A stretch of 64,000 nucleotides of DNA, from the NCBI GenBank assembly GCA_035277145.1, contig DATELA010000024.1:62001-126000 (forward strand), written 5' to 3'. The stretch is from DASRAP01 sp035277145. GTDB taxonomy: Bacteria; Gemmatimonadota; Gemmatimonadetes; Gemmatimonadales; Gemmatimonadaceae. The notes beneath the pieces were generated by a model. That model saw only the letters and a list, made by a program, of their open reading frames with translations. It did not search any database and had not been told where the DNA came from. The position numbers and the translations under genes are program-made. Of this stretch, positions 34,540-43,138 are shown in pieces; position 1 is the first letter of the stretch, and every line of letters starts with the position of its first letter.

Positions 34540-35174
34540 CGCCGTTTCCAATTATTCTTTCGGCGCCCTCGGGCGCCGGGAAAACGAGCATCGCACGGGC
34601 ACTATTGGCGGCCCGGAGCGACGTCGGGTACTCGGTTTCGGCGACAACGCGGCCGCGGCGCGGACACGAAGTGGAAGGCAAGGACTACCATTTTCTGTCC
34701 GACGACGACTTTCGGCGAAAGCGAGCCGCCGGCGAGTTCGCCGAATCCGCGGAAGTGCACGGCCGCTGGTACGGTACGCTCCGGCGTGAAGTGGACGCGG
34801 TGCTGGGCGCCGGGAAGCACGTGATCATGGCTATCGACGTCCAGGGCGCCCGCCAATTCGCTCGGGCGTACCCGAACTCCGTGCGGGTATTCGTCTTACC
34901 GCCGTCCGTTGAGGTGCTGATCGAGCGCCTCCGGGCGCGAAATACGGAGTCAGACGACCTGATCGACCGCCGGCTTCGTACAGCCCAACAGGAGATCGAA
35001 GCCGTTGGTGAATACGATTACGTTGTAGTCAACGATCAGCTGTCCGTGGTGACCAAAGAGGTCTCCGGGATCATCGACGCCGAGTTGAAGCGCGTACCTC
35101 GCGCGACACCGGTGAACGACACCATCAGCGCTTTGCTCGCCGATTTACGGCGGGCGATTGCCGCTCACGTTTAG
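34536..35174 (+). CDS. gmk: Guanylate kinase
   Basis: A 212-residue kinase converting GMP to GDP. The P-loop is SAPSGAGKTSIAR; SATTRPRRGHEVEGKDYHF forms the GMP-binding part. Order yicC-gmk-rpoZ-coaBC is a common nucleotide/coenzyme cluster. Confidence 0.97.
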   Translation: MTPFPIILSAPSGAGKTSIARALLAARSDVGYSVSATTRPRRGHEVEGKDYHFLSDDDFRRKRAAGEFAESAEVHGRWYGTLRREVDAVLGAGKHVIMAIDVQGARQFARAYPNSVRVFVLPPSVEVLIERLRARNTESDDLIDRRLRTAQQEIEAVGEYDYVVVNDQLSVVTKEVSGIIDAELKRVPRATPVNDTISALLADLRRAIAAHV

Positions 35175-35186
35175 GAGCCAGAACGC

Positions 35187-35396
35187 ATGCGCGTGTTCAC
35201 GCCGGATGAAATCACCCGCAAGGCTGCGAATAAGTACCTCGCGGTGCTCGTGGCCGCGAAGTACGCGCGGGTGCTGAATGAATTCCCACGCATGTCGAGT
35301 GGGAAGGAAAAGAAGCTGACGACGCGTTCACTCGAGGAGGTCGCGCTCGAGGAAGTGGAATACCGCGTCGTGCCGCGCAAGCGCCCGACGGAGTAA
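35187..35396 (+). CDS. rpoZ: RNA polymerase omega subunit
   Basis: A 69-residue protein in the standard rpoZ position after gmk. The helical segment NKYLAVLVAAKYARVLNEFP and the downstream LTTRSLEEVALEEVEYRV match omega, which helps assemble the beta' subunit. AGGAG at 35173-35177 gives a good ribosome site. Confidence 0.9.
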   Translation: MRVFTPDEITRKAANKYLAVLVAAKYARVLNEFPRMSSGKEKKLTTRSLEEVALEEVEYRVVPRKRPTE

Positions 35397-35409
35397 GCGA
35401 GCATCTGAC

Positions 35410-36612
35410 GTGCGGCCCTTCGCCGGGCGCCGCGTCCTGCTGGGGGTAACCGGCGGGATCGCCAGCTACAAAACCACGTGGCTCGCCCGGCTGCTGCACA
35501 AAGCAGGCGCCGAAGTCGACGTCGTCCTCAGTCGCTCGGCGCGCGAATTCGTGGGTGCTGTGACGTTCGAAGCGCTCACCGGCAGGCCGGTACATACGGA
35601 ACTGATCGCGTCGGGCCACGCGCTCGACCACATCAAACTTGCGCGGGATGCGCATGCGATCGTCGTCGCGCCGGTAACGGCCGATTTTCTCGCGCGTGCA
35701 GCGCACGGGAATGCTGATGATTTGTTGTCGGCAGTGCTGCTTGCCGCCGAAGCGCCGGTTCTGTTCGTGCCCGCGATGAACGACAAGATGTGGGCGCATA
35801 AGCAGACACAGGCGAACGTCGAACGATGTTGTGAGATCGGGTACAACGTGTTGCCGCCGGACACTGGCGATCTCGCCGCGGGCGAGGGCGCGGGCCCGGG
35901 TCGAATGCCCGAACCGGAAACAATTTTTGCGCACGTGGGTCGCATGCTCGAGAAGCAATCGCTCGCAGGCAGGCGAGTAGTCGTAACCGCCGGACCCACG
36001 CGCGAGCCACTCGATCCCGTGCGATTCTTGTCGAATCGCTCCAGCGGCAAGATGGGTGTCGCCATTGCCGCGTCGGCGTGGCGGCGTGGCGCGACGGTCG
36101 CGTTACTGCACGGTCCGCTTGAAGTCGCGCTTCCGGTTGGCCCGCGCCAAGTCCCTGCGGAAACAACCGCGCAACTGCGCGATGCGGTGGCAGACGAGTT
36201 GCCTAATGCTGACGCGCTGATCATGGCCGCCGCGCCCGCAGACTTTTCTCCGGTCGACGTTGCGGACTCGAAGATCAAGAAGAGCAACGCGCCTGACTCA
36301 CTCGCGCTCGCGCAAACGCCGGACATTCTCGCGGACACGCGAAAGCTGCGCCGGAATGGTTCGGTCATTGTCGGCTTTGCGCTCGAAACCGAAAACGCGG
36401 TGGAAAACGCGCGCGCCAAAATCGCGTCGAAGGCCCTCGACGCAATCGTCGTCAATAACGCACGCGAACCTGGCGCCGGATTTGGCGTGGACACCAATCG
36501 CGTGACACTCGTATTCGCGGATGGGAAAACGGAGCCGCTGCCGTTGATGAGCAAAGACGACGTCGCAGATCAATTGCTCGACCGCGTCGAGGCGATGCTG
36601 AATGGACGCTAA
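35410..36612 (+). CDS. coaBC: Bifunctional CoaBC (phosphopantothenoylcysteine synthase/decarboxylase)
   Basis: A 400-residue coenzyme A biosynthesis enzyme. The N-terminal CoaC flavoprotein part has LLGVTGGIASYKTTWLARLL, the catalytic His in GHALDHIKLAR and PAMNDKMW. The C-terminal CoaB part has NRSSGKMGVAIA and the catalytic Lys region KIKKSNAPDSLALAQTPDIL. GTG start. The stop overlaps the uracil-DNA glycosylase start by 11 bases. Confidence 0.96.
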   Translation: MRPFAGRRVLLGVTGGIASYKTTWLARLLHKAGAEVDVVLSRSAREFVGAVTFEALTGRPVHTELIASGHALDHIKLARDAHAIVVAPVTADFLARAAHGNADDLLSAVLLAAEAPVLFVPAMNDKMWAHKQTQANVERCCEIGYNVLPPDTGDLAAGEGAGPGRMPEPETIFAHVGRMLEKQSLAGRRVVVTAGPTREPLDPVRFLSNRSSGKMGVAIAASAWRRGATVALLHGPLEVALPVGPRQVPAETTAQLRDAVADELPNADALIMAAAPADFSPVDVADSKIKKSNAPDSLALAQTPDILADTRKLRRNGSVIVGFALETENAVENARAKIASKALDAIVVNNAREPGAGFGVDTNRVTLVFADGKTEPLPLMSKDDVADQLLDRVEAMLNGR

Positions 36613-37630
36613 GGATTTGCTGCGCCGGTATCTCGAGCAACGGCGAGAGATGGGAGAGAGCGAATTTGTTCTCGATTCCATGTCTGTCGCAGACGCTATG
36701 CGCGTGCTCGGCGCGAAGAATCCGGGCAACGACACCGCACGACACGAGGTGCAGGCGTCGCCGCCGGCGCCGCCGCGTGCGGCTCCGACGCCTACGATGC
36801 GCGCCAATGCACCAGAGGCGAGCGACGACTGGCGCGCGACGTTGCGCGCAGCCGGGGCAGGCCCCAGCGCAACCGCTGGAAAGGTCGCGGCTCCGCCGGT
36901 AACGGCACCAACGCCGTCCGCCGCAGTCCCCGCGACGCCAACGCCAAGCGAACCAGCCGCCCGCACCGTGGACACCGATACCAATACCGGAAATACTGAC
37001 GCACCACCGGGCCTCGTTGTGGGATCGCCGTCGAAAGAATTGTTCGGCGGCCCACTGTCGAGCGTCGCTTCACTCGACGACATCGCCAAACTCGTTGCGT
37101 CATGCACGGGCTGTTCGCTGCACTCAACGGCGCGCAACCCCGTGCCCGGCGAAGGAAACCCGCGCGCGGAACTCGTGTGCGTCGGCGAAGCTCCGGGCCA
37201 AACCGAGGACGAGCAAGGACGTCCGTTCGTCGGCGCGGCGGGTCAGTTGCTCACGAAGATTCTCGAAGCCGGAATGGAAATCCCGCGCGAGAAGGTCTTC
37301 ATCTGCAACGTGTTGAAACACCGGCCTCCGGGAAACCGCAACCCGGCGCCGGACGAGATTGTGGCCTGCCGTCCATTTCTGATGCGGCAACTCGAACTCA
37401 TTCGGCCGAAAGTCATTCTTGCGCTTGGCACGTTCGCCGCACAAACACTGCTCGAAACCAAGCTTGCAATCGGGAAGCTTCGCGGGCAGGTTCATCGCTT
37501 CTACGGAATCCCGCTGGTGGTGACGTACCATCCAGCAGCGCTCCTCCGGAATCCTGCCTGGAAGCGGCCAACCTACGACGATGTCAAGCTCGCCCGTCGA
37601 CTCCTTGAGCGACCCAACGACAGGGCGTGA
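36602..37630 (+). CDS. Family 4-type uracil-DNA glycosylase with long N-terminal extension
   Basis: A 342-residue protein whose last ~190 residues are a uracil-DNA glycosylase: CTGCSLHSTARNPVPGEGNP, GEAPGQTEDEQGRPFVGAAG (the active-site loop) and VTYHPAALLRNP. Cysteines in CTGCSL and others fit the family 4 iron-sulphur cluster. It removes uracil from DNA. The first ~150 residues are a short conserved-looking helix (MDAKDLLRRYLEQRREMGES) and a long Pro/Ala/Thr-rich linker, absent from the typical ~200-residue enzymes. The end overlaps dnaB by 50 bases. Confidence 0.92.
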   Translation: MDAKDLLRRYLEQRREMGESEFVLDSMSVADAMRVLGAKNPGNDTARHEVQASPPAPPRAAPTPTMRANAPEASDDWRATLRAAGAGPSATAGKVAAPPVTAPTPSAAVPATPTPSEPAARTVDTDTNTGNTDAPPGLVVGSPSKELFGGPLSSVASLDDIAKLVASCTGCSLHSTARNPVPGEGNPRAELVCVGEAPGQTEDEQGRPFVGAAGQLLTKILEAGMEIPREKVFICNVLKHRPPGNRNPAPDEIVACRPFLMRQLELIRPKVILALGTFAAQTLLETKLAIGKLRGQVHRFYGIPLVVTYHPAALLRNPAWKRPTYDDVKLARRLLERPNDRA

Positions 37631-39023
37631 TCCCTTTCGGGATCGCCGACCGCCGTACTCCGAAGAAGCCGAAGCTGCGGTGCTCGGCGCGGTGCTCCTC
37701 GACCGCGACGCACTCGCGAAAGCGTTTGAGTTCGTCGACGAGACGATGTTCTATCGCGAGGGGCATCGGCTGTTGTTCCGCGCGATGCGACTGCTCGAGT
37801 CGCAGGGCAACGTCATCGATCCGCTCACGCTCAGCGATGAACTTGGACGACAGGGTGACCTCGCGCGGGCCGGCGGCAAGGAATACATCGCGGTCCTGAT
37901 CGACGCCGTCCCGACTGCGGCAAACATCGAGTATCACGCGAAGATCGTTCGCGAGAAGGCGTTGCTGCGGCGGCTCATCGAAGTCTCGACGAGCATTGTG
38001 CAGGAGGCGTTCGACGGACAGCAAACGGCAGCGGAGCTGCTCGACGCCGCTGAACACAAGATTCTGCAGGTCTCCAATCAGCGGGGCACCGAAGGGTTCA
38101 TTCGCATCAAGAACCTGTTGTGGCCCGCGATGGAGAAGATCGATTCGTTGATGCAGAGCGGCGGCGACGTGACCGGAGTCGCATCAGGGTTTTCGGATCT
38201 CGACAAACTCACGCTTGGTTTTCAGCCCAGCGACTTGGTCATTGTTGCGGCGCGACCGTCGATGGGAAAGACGGCGCTCGTGCTCAACATCGCGCAATAC
38301 GTCGCGCTCGAACGCGAAGTCCCCGTGGCGATTTTCTCGCTCGAAATGAGCAAGGAGTCGCTCGCCACCCGTATGCTCGCGAGCGAGGGCCTGATCGACG
38401 CGCAAAAGTTGCGCTCCGGACGGTTGTCGACGGACGAATACAAACGATTGTCGCGCGCCGCGGGATTGTTGATCAATGCACCGATCTACATCGACGACAG
38501 CGCGGGACTCAATTTGCTCGAGCTCAGATCACGTGCGCGCCGCGTGAAGGTCGAGCATGACGTGAAGCTCGTCATCGTCGACTATTTGCAACTCGTTCAA
38601 GGCCCGAGCGATTCGGAAAGCCGGCAACAAGAAATCTCCGCGATTTCTCGCAGCCTGAAGATCCTCGCGAAGGAGTTGGGCGTTCCTGTGCTGGCGCTAT
38701 CGCAATTGTCGCGCGCGCCCGAGCAGCGCGCCGGTGAGCATCGCCGTCCGCAGTTGTCGGATCTGCGCGATTCAGGTGCAATCGAGCAGGACGCCGATCT
38801 CGTCATGTTCATCTACCGTCAGGAGATGTACGAGCCGGCGTTTGACGAACAGGGCAATCCGCGCTCGCTCCCCGACGGCACTCCGCTCGAAGGTTTGGCG
38901 GAACTGATCGTCGCGAAGCAGCGCAACGGACCCACCGGCACCGTGAAACTGTTCTTCCACAAGCAATACACGCGATTCGACAACTTCGCGCGCCGCCAGC
39001 ACAGCGGCCCTGCGGTCGCGTGA
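37581..39023 (+). CDS. dnaB: Replicative DNA helicase DnaB
   Basis: A 480-residue hexameric helicase. The N-terminal domain begins at PYSEEAEAAVLGAVL; the RecA-like motor has the Walker A ARPSMGKTALVLN, EMSKESLATRM, VIVDYLQLVQG and SQLSRAPEQR. It unwinds DNA at the replication fork. The ATG at 37581 lies inside the udg gene; a slightly later start is possible, but the family core begins only ~25 residues in. No intein. Confidence 0.96.
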   Translation: MSSSPVDSLSDPTTGRDPFRDRRPPYSEEAEAAVLGAVLLDRDALAKAFEFVDETMFYREGHRLLFRAMRLLESQGNVIDPLTLSDELGRQGDLARAGGKEYIAVLIDAVPTAANIEYHAKIVREKALLRRLIEVSTSIVQEAFDGQQTAAELLDAAEHKILQVSNQRGTEGFIRIKNLLWPAMEKIDSLMQSGGDVTGVASGFSDLDKLTLGFQPSDLVIVAARPSMGKTALVLNIAQYVALEREVPVAIFSLEMSKESLATRMLASEGLIDAQKLRSGRLSTDEYKRLSRAAGLLINAPIYIDDSAGLNLLELRSRARRVKVEHDVKLVIVDYLQLVQGPSDSESRQQEISAISRSLKILAKELGVPVLALSQLSRAPEQRAGEHRRPQLSDLRDSGAIEQDADLVMFIYRQEMYEPAFDEQGNPRSLPDGTPLEGLAELIVAKQRNGPTGTVKLFFHKQYTRFDNFARRQHSGPAVA

Positions 39024-39033
39024 GCATTCGCTC

Positions 39034-40401
39034 ATGACAGCGAAGGCGCGCACCGTGTATCGCTGCGCGCAGTGCGGTGCGACGGCAGCGAAGTGGGCGG
39101 GGCAGTGCCCGTCGTGCAGCGAATGGAATTCGCTCGTCGAAGAAATCGCGGCCGCGAAAACGAAGACGGCACCGCGCCGCAACGGCGTACGCGCTACGAC
39201 GCTCGGGACGGTCGATCGCGCAGCAACGGCGCGTAACGCCACGGGGATCGCAGAACTGGACTTTGTGCTCGGCGGCGGACTCGTGCCGGGGTCGATGGTA
39301 CTCGTAGGCGGCGAACCCGGGATTGGAAAATCCACGCTCTTGCTGCAGGCGGCCGTTGAACTCAACAATCGCGGGCACGGCACGCTGTACGTCAGCGCGG
39401 AAGAAAGTCCTCAACAAGTCAAACTGCGTGCCGATCGTCTCGAACGCCCCGCAGATGATGTCGCGATGCTCGGCGAGACATCGCTCGAACAAATTCTCGC
39501 CGTCGCCGAGCGTGAACGGCCGGCCGTGCTGATCGTCGATTCGATTCAAACGGTGTCGACGGACGCGCTCGAGGGTGCACCCGGGAGCGTGGGACAAGTG
39601 CGGGAGTGCGCCGCGCGGTTGATGCGCTTCGCGAAAGACGAAAGCATTTCGGTGTTCGTGGTTGGGCATGTCACGAAGGACGGCGGCATTGCGGGCCCTA
39701 AAACGTTAGAGCACGTCGTCGACACCGTGTTGTATTTCGAAGGCGAAGGCAGCGCAGATCATCGCGTACTGCGCGCGACGAAGAACCGATTTGGCAGCGT
39801 CGACGAGATCGGTGTGTTTCGAATGACCGAGCACGGACTCGTCGCCGTCGACAGTCCGTCAGCGCTGTTCCTCGGTGATCGCGACGCGCGGCCGGCAGGA
39901 AGCGCGGTCACCGCGCTCATGGAGGGCACGCGACCGTTGTTGGTCGAGGTGCAAGCGCTCGCTGCGAAAGCCGGCTTCGGCACGCCACAACGCGTGAGCA
40001 CGGGATTCGATCCGCGCCGGCTTGCGCTGTTGCTCGCGGTCCTCGACAAGCGCGCGGGCCTGGGCTTCTCGCAAACGGACGTGTTCGTCAACGTGGTCGG
40101 TGGTTTGCGTCTGGGCGAACCAGCCGGCGATCTCGCGATCGCGGCGGCGCTTGCATCGAGCGTATACGAGCGTCCGGTTCCGACGGGCGCTGTTTTCATT
40201 GGCGAAATCGGGCTTGGCGGCGAAATTCGTGGAGTGAATCGACTCGACCGTCGTCTCGCTGAAGCGGAACAACTCGGGTTCACCACCGCGTTCGTCGCAG
40301 AGCGATCGGCGTCGAATGGCCGCTCGCGCGGTGCGTTGCGCACGCACGCAGCCGCCGACGTGGTTACGCTGTTCCGGCATCTGTTCCGCGGGAGCGGCTG
40401 A
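39034..40401 (+). CDS. radA: DNA repair protein RadA
   Basis: A 455-residue RecA-related branch-migration protein. The N-terminal zinc finger is YRCAQCGATAAKWAGQCPSC; Walker A is GGEPGIGKSTLLL; the RadA-specific KNRFG is in ATKNRFGSVDEIG; the C-terminal Lon-like domain follows. It processes recombination intermediates. It is 10 bases after dnaB. Confidence 0.97.
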   Translation: MTAKARTVYRCAQCGATAAKWAGQCPSCSEWNSLVEEIAAAKTKTAPRRNGVRATTLGTVDRAATARNATGIAELDFVLGGGLVPGSMVLVGGEPGIGKSTLLLQAAVELNNRGHGTLYVSAEESPQQVKLRADRLERPADDVAMLGETSLEQILAVAERERPAVLIVDSIQTVSTDALEGAPGSVGQVRECAARLMRFAKDESISVFVVGHVTKDGGIAGPKTLEHVVDTVLYFEGEGSADHRVLRATKNRFGSVDEIGVFRMTEHGLVAVDSPSALFLGDRDARPAGSAVTALMEGTRPLLVEVQALAAKAGFGTPQRVSTGFDPRRLALLLAVLDKRAGLGFSQTDVFVNVVGGLRLGEPAGDLAIAAALASSVYERPVPTGAVFIGEIGLGGEIRGVNRLDRRLAEAEQLGFTTAFVAERSASNGRSRGALRTHAAADVVTLFRHLFRGSG

Positions 40402-40403
40402 CA

Positions 40404-41168
40404 ATGGGCATCTCGCGCATCGTTCCGCCGCCGGAGCCGATTCGTGCGTTCACCGTGCCTGCGCGACCAACGAACGTTCCCGCCGACGTCGGCGTCATCA
40501 TCGTCGCGGCGGGACAGAGCACGCGCGCGGGTAGTGGCGAGCTGAAGCAGTTTCGTTGGGTCGCCGGCATGCCAATGCTGCTGCACTCAGTGCGAACGTT
40601 TCTCGCGCGAGCCGATGTGTGTTCCGTTGTGTGCGTGCTGCCCGAGGGCTACGCGGCGGATCCACCGCCATGGTTGTTGCAGAATGATTTGAATCGGCTG
40701 CTGCTTTCCGTTGGCGGTGCGCAGAGAACCGATTCTGTTCGCAACGGCCTCGAAGACATGACGGCTGACGCGAGTATCGTACTCGTGCATGACGCCGCAC
40801 GTCCGTTGGTAACCGACGACACGATCGATCGCGTCATCGCGGCCGCACGAACAGGGCACGGCGCGGTGGCCGCGCTTCCCGTCGTCGACACGCTCAAGGC
40901 GGTTGATGCGAACGGAACGATTACGAAGACCGTTGACCGCGCAGGACTGTGGCGGGCCCAAACCCCTCAGGGATTCCCTCGCGATATCATCGAGCGCGCA
41001 TACGCGGCATCGCGCGGATCTGCGACGATCGCAACAGATGATGCAGCGCTCGTCGAAGCACTCGGTGTTCCCGTTGTGGTAGTTCGCGGAAGCGAGCGTG
41101 CCATGAAAGTCACCGAGAACGACGACTTCGCGCTCGCGGAGATGTTTGCACAGCACAAGCGTCCGTGA
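40404..41168 (+). CDS. ispD: 2-C-methyl-D-erythritol 4-phosphate cytidylyltransferase
   Basis: A 254-residue nucleotidyltransferase of the MEP isoprenoid pathway, converting MEP and CTP to CDP-ME. The N-terminal IIVAAGQSTRAGSGELKQF gives the CTP-binding loop; VLVHDAARPLV and DTLKAV are further family motifs. An extra ~30 residues precede the usual start. No ispF follows; tsaC does, with a GTGA overlap. Confidence 0.93.
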   Translation: MGISRIVPPPEPIRAFTVPARPTNVPADVGVIIVAAGQSTRAGSGELKQFRWVAGMPMLLHSVRTFLARADVCSVVCVLPEGYAADPPPWLLQNDLNRLLLSVGGAQRTDSVRNGLEDMTADASIVLVHDAARPLVTDDTIDRVIAAARTGHGAVAALPVVDTLKAVDANGTITKTVDRAGLWRAQTPQGFPRDIIERAYAASRGSATIATDDAALVEALGVPVVVVRGSERAMKVTENDDFALAEMFAQHKRP

Positions 41169-41821
41169 CCGTCGTTCCGTTTCACACCAACGACGACGTG
41201 AACGACGCGCTCACGGGCGCGGTGCACCATTTGCGCGCAGGGGGAGTACTCGCGCACCCGACTGAAACGGTGTACGGGCTTGGGTGCCGGCTCGAAGAGC
41301 ACGCGCTGCAGCGGTTGAGCGCGCTCAAACAACGCGGAGAGGGCAAACCGTTCGTCGTCCTCGTGAACGGCACGCACATGCTCGACGCGCTCCGCGCCAG
41401 CGTTTCGCCGCCCGCCAAGGAACTCATGGCGGAGTTCTGGCCTGGGCCGCTCACCCTCGTTCTCGGATCGGCGCGAACGGATTTGCCGGGCGCCATTCAG
41501 AGTGAGAGCGGCGTTGCGGTTCGATGGACGTCGCACCCGGGACTTCAGCGGTTGATCGCCGCGCTTGGCGAACCGATGACGTCGACCAGCGCCAATGTTT
41601 CAACCCTTCCGCCTGCTCGGAGTGCTGAGGAGATTGCACCGTGGTGGCCGAGCGAAGTAGCATCGGGAGAGATGATGGTGCTCGATGGCGGTACGCTCGG
41701 TGACCAACTCCCGTCTACCGTCGTTGATTGTTCGACTGATGTACCGCGCGTGCTGCGCGCCGGAGCGATTCCGCTGGAGCAGCTGCGCGCCACAGTGCCA
41801 CGGCTGTTCGGAGTGAAGTAA
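41165..41821 (+). CDS. tsaC: L-threonylcarbamoyladenylate synthase (TsaC/Sua5 family)
   Basis: A 218-residue YrdC/Sua5-type enzyme that makes threonylcarbamoyl-AMP for the tRNA t6A37 modification. HPTETVYGLGC and ALKQRGEGKPFVVLV are the catalytic and nucleotide-binding motifs, and SANVSTLPPA ends the core. There is no C-terminal Sua5 domain. The phosphatase gene starts immediately after its stop codon, the same neighbourhood as ywlC and ywlE in Bacillus. Confidence 0.94.
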   Translation: MTVVPFHTNDDVNDALTGAVHHLRAGGVLAHPTETVYGLGCRLEEHALQRLSALKQRGEGKPFVVLVNGTHMLDALRASVSPPAKELMAEFWPGPLTLVLGSARTDLPGAIQSESGVAVRWTSHPGLQRLIAALGEPMTSTSANVSTLPPARSAEEIAPWWPSEVASGEMMVLDGGTLGDQLPSTVVDCSTDVPRVLRAGAIPLEQLRATVPRLFGVK

Positions 41822-42292
41822 ATGCGCATTATGTTTGTCTGCACCGGCAACACGTGCAGGTCCCCGCTGGCGGAGGCGATTGCGCGCGATCTCGCATCGC
41901 GCAAACAAGTCGCCGACGTCGAGATCGGCAGTGCGGGGACGTCGGCGTGGAGTGAAGCACCGGCATCGGATGGCGCGCTGCTCGTCGGACTCGAACGCGG
42001 TCTCGATCTCAACACGCACCGCGCGCGGCAACTCTCCAGCGAACTCGTCGAACGCGCGGATTTGATTCTTGCAATGGGACCGCATCATCTCGAGCGGATT
42101 GAAGCGCTCGGCGGCGTTGGCAAGGCGCACCTGCTCACCGGATACGCATCACACGGGCGCGATGCGCGCGCCATCAGCGATCCATTCGGCGGCAATCTCG
42201 ACGTGTACCGCGCGGCCGCCGACGAACTCACCCGGGAAATCGAACGCGTCTTCGATCGGATCATGTCGGGGCGGACGTCGGAGAACCCGTGA
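41822..42292 (+). CDS. Low-molecular-weight phosphatase, YwlE-like (protein-arginine phosphatase signature)
   Basis: A 156-residue LMW phosphatase. The CX5R loop is at residues 7-13: CTGNTCR, with Thr at position 11; the general acid Asp is in AISDPFGG (about residue 120). In Bacillus YwlE, Thr11 in exactly this loop favours phospho-arginine, whereas LMW protein-tyrosine phosphatases have a bulkier residue there (CLGNICR). Adjacent tsaC gives the same context as ywlC-ywlE. A tyrosine-phosphatase role remains possible. Confidence 0.9.
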   Translation: MRIMFVCTGNTCRSPLAEAIARDLASRKQVADVEIGSAGTSAWSEAPASDGALLVGLERGLDLNTHRARQLSSELVERADLILAMGPHHLERIEALGGVGKAHLLTGYASHGRDARAISDPFGGNLDVYRAAADELTREIERVFDRIMSGRTSENP

Positions 42293-43095
42293 CGCTCCCC
42301 GGGCGCCTGGTGTTGCTCGGGCACCCGGTCTCTCACTCGCTCTCACCGCGGCTGCAACAAGCCGCTCTGCGCTCGGCATCGATCGCGCTCGAGTATGAGG
42401 CGGTCGATGTCGCACCGGCCGCGTTCGATGAAACCGTGCGTGTGCTCATTGCGGTGCGGGCCGCGGGTAACGTGACGATTCCGCACAAGGAATCGATGTA
42501 TGCGGTGTGTCACTCGCGCTCGCCGATTGCGGAGCGCGTTGGTGCCGTGAACACGTTCTGGGTCGAGAACGGACGCGTGCATGGCGACAACACCGACGTC
42601 GGCGGTTTCGATAGCGCGATTCGTGCAGCGTTCGGTGCGCCGAAGCCCGATATGCGCCTCGCTGTGCTCGGCGCCGGTGGCGCGGCGGCAGCGGTGCTCG
42701 CGGCCGCAGAGCGATGGGCTGGCGCGAGTGCGGTCATTGCGTCGCGTTCGCGTGAACGCGCGGCAGCGTTGGCCGGTCGGTTCACCCGCATGGCACGCGT
42801 CGCCGCCACGTACGACACCGCAGCGCGCGACGCCGATCTCGTCGTGAACGCGACGCCGCTCGGACTGAAGGGCGAGCCCGGTCCAGTCGATCCGGCGATT
42901 CTCCGACCGGGAACGATCGTCTACGATCTCGTCTATCGGCGTGGCCTGACGCCGTGGGTTATTCGCGCGCGAGCGCGCGGACTGGCGGCTGAAGACGGTC
43001 TTGGGATGCTCGTCGAGCAGGGAGCGCTCGCGTTTACCCGGTGGTTCGGCATCGAGCCCGACCGGCGGGCCATGTGGGACGCTGTGTCGTCGTAA
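42289..43095 (+). CDS. aroE: Shikimate dehydrogenase
   Basis: A 268-residue NADPH enzyme reducing 3-dehydroshikimate in the aromatic amino acid pathway. SHSLSPRLQQAAL binds shikimate; TIPHKESMY carries the catalytic Lys; GDNTDVGGF carries the catalytic Asp; VLGAGGAAAAVLAA is the nucleotide-binding loop. GTG start overlapping the phosphatase gene by 4 bases. Confidence 0.95.
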   Translation: MTLPGRLVLLGHPVSHSLSPRLQQAALRSASIALEYEAVDVAPAAFDETVRVLIAVRAAGNVTIPHKESMYAVCHSRSPIAERVGAVNTFWVENGRVHGDNTDVGGFDSAIRAAFGAPKPDMRLAVLGAGGAAAAVLAAAERWAGASAVIASRSRERAAALAGRFTRMARVAATYDTAARDADLVVNATPLGLKGEPGPVDPAILRPGTIVYDLVYRRGLTPWVIRARARGLAAEDGLGMLVEQGALAFTRWFGIEPDRRAMWDAVSS

Positions 43096-43138
43096 GTGCG
43101 GTAATTCGATGATGCGTGCGTAAATGTGGTGGTGATGT

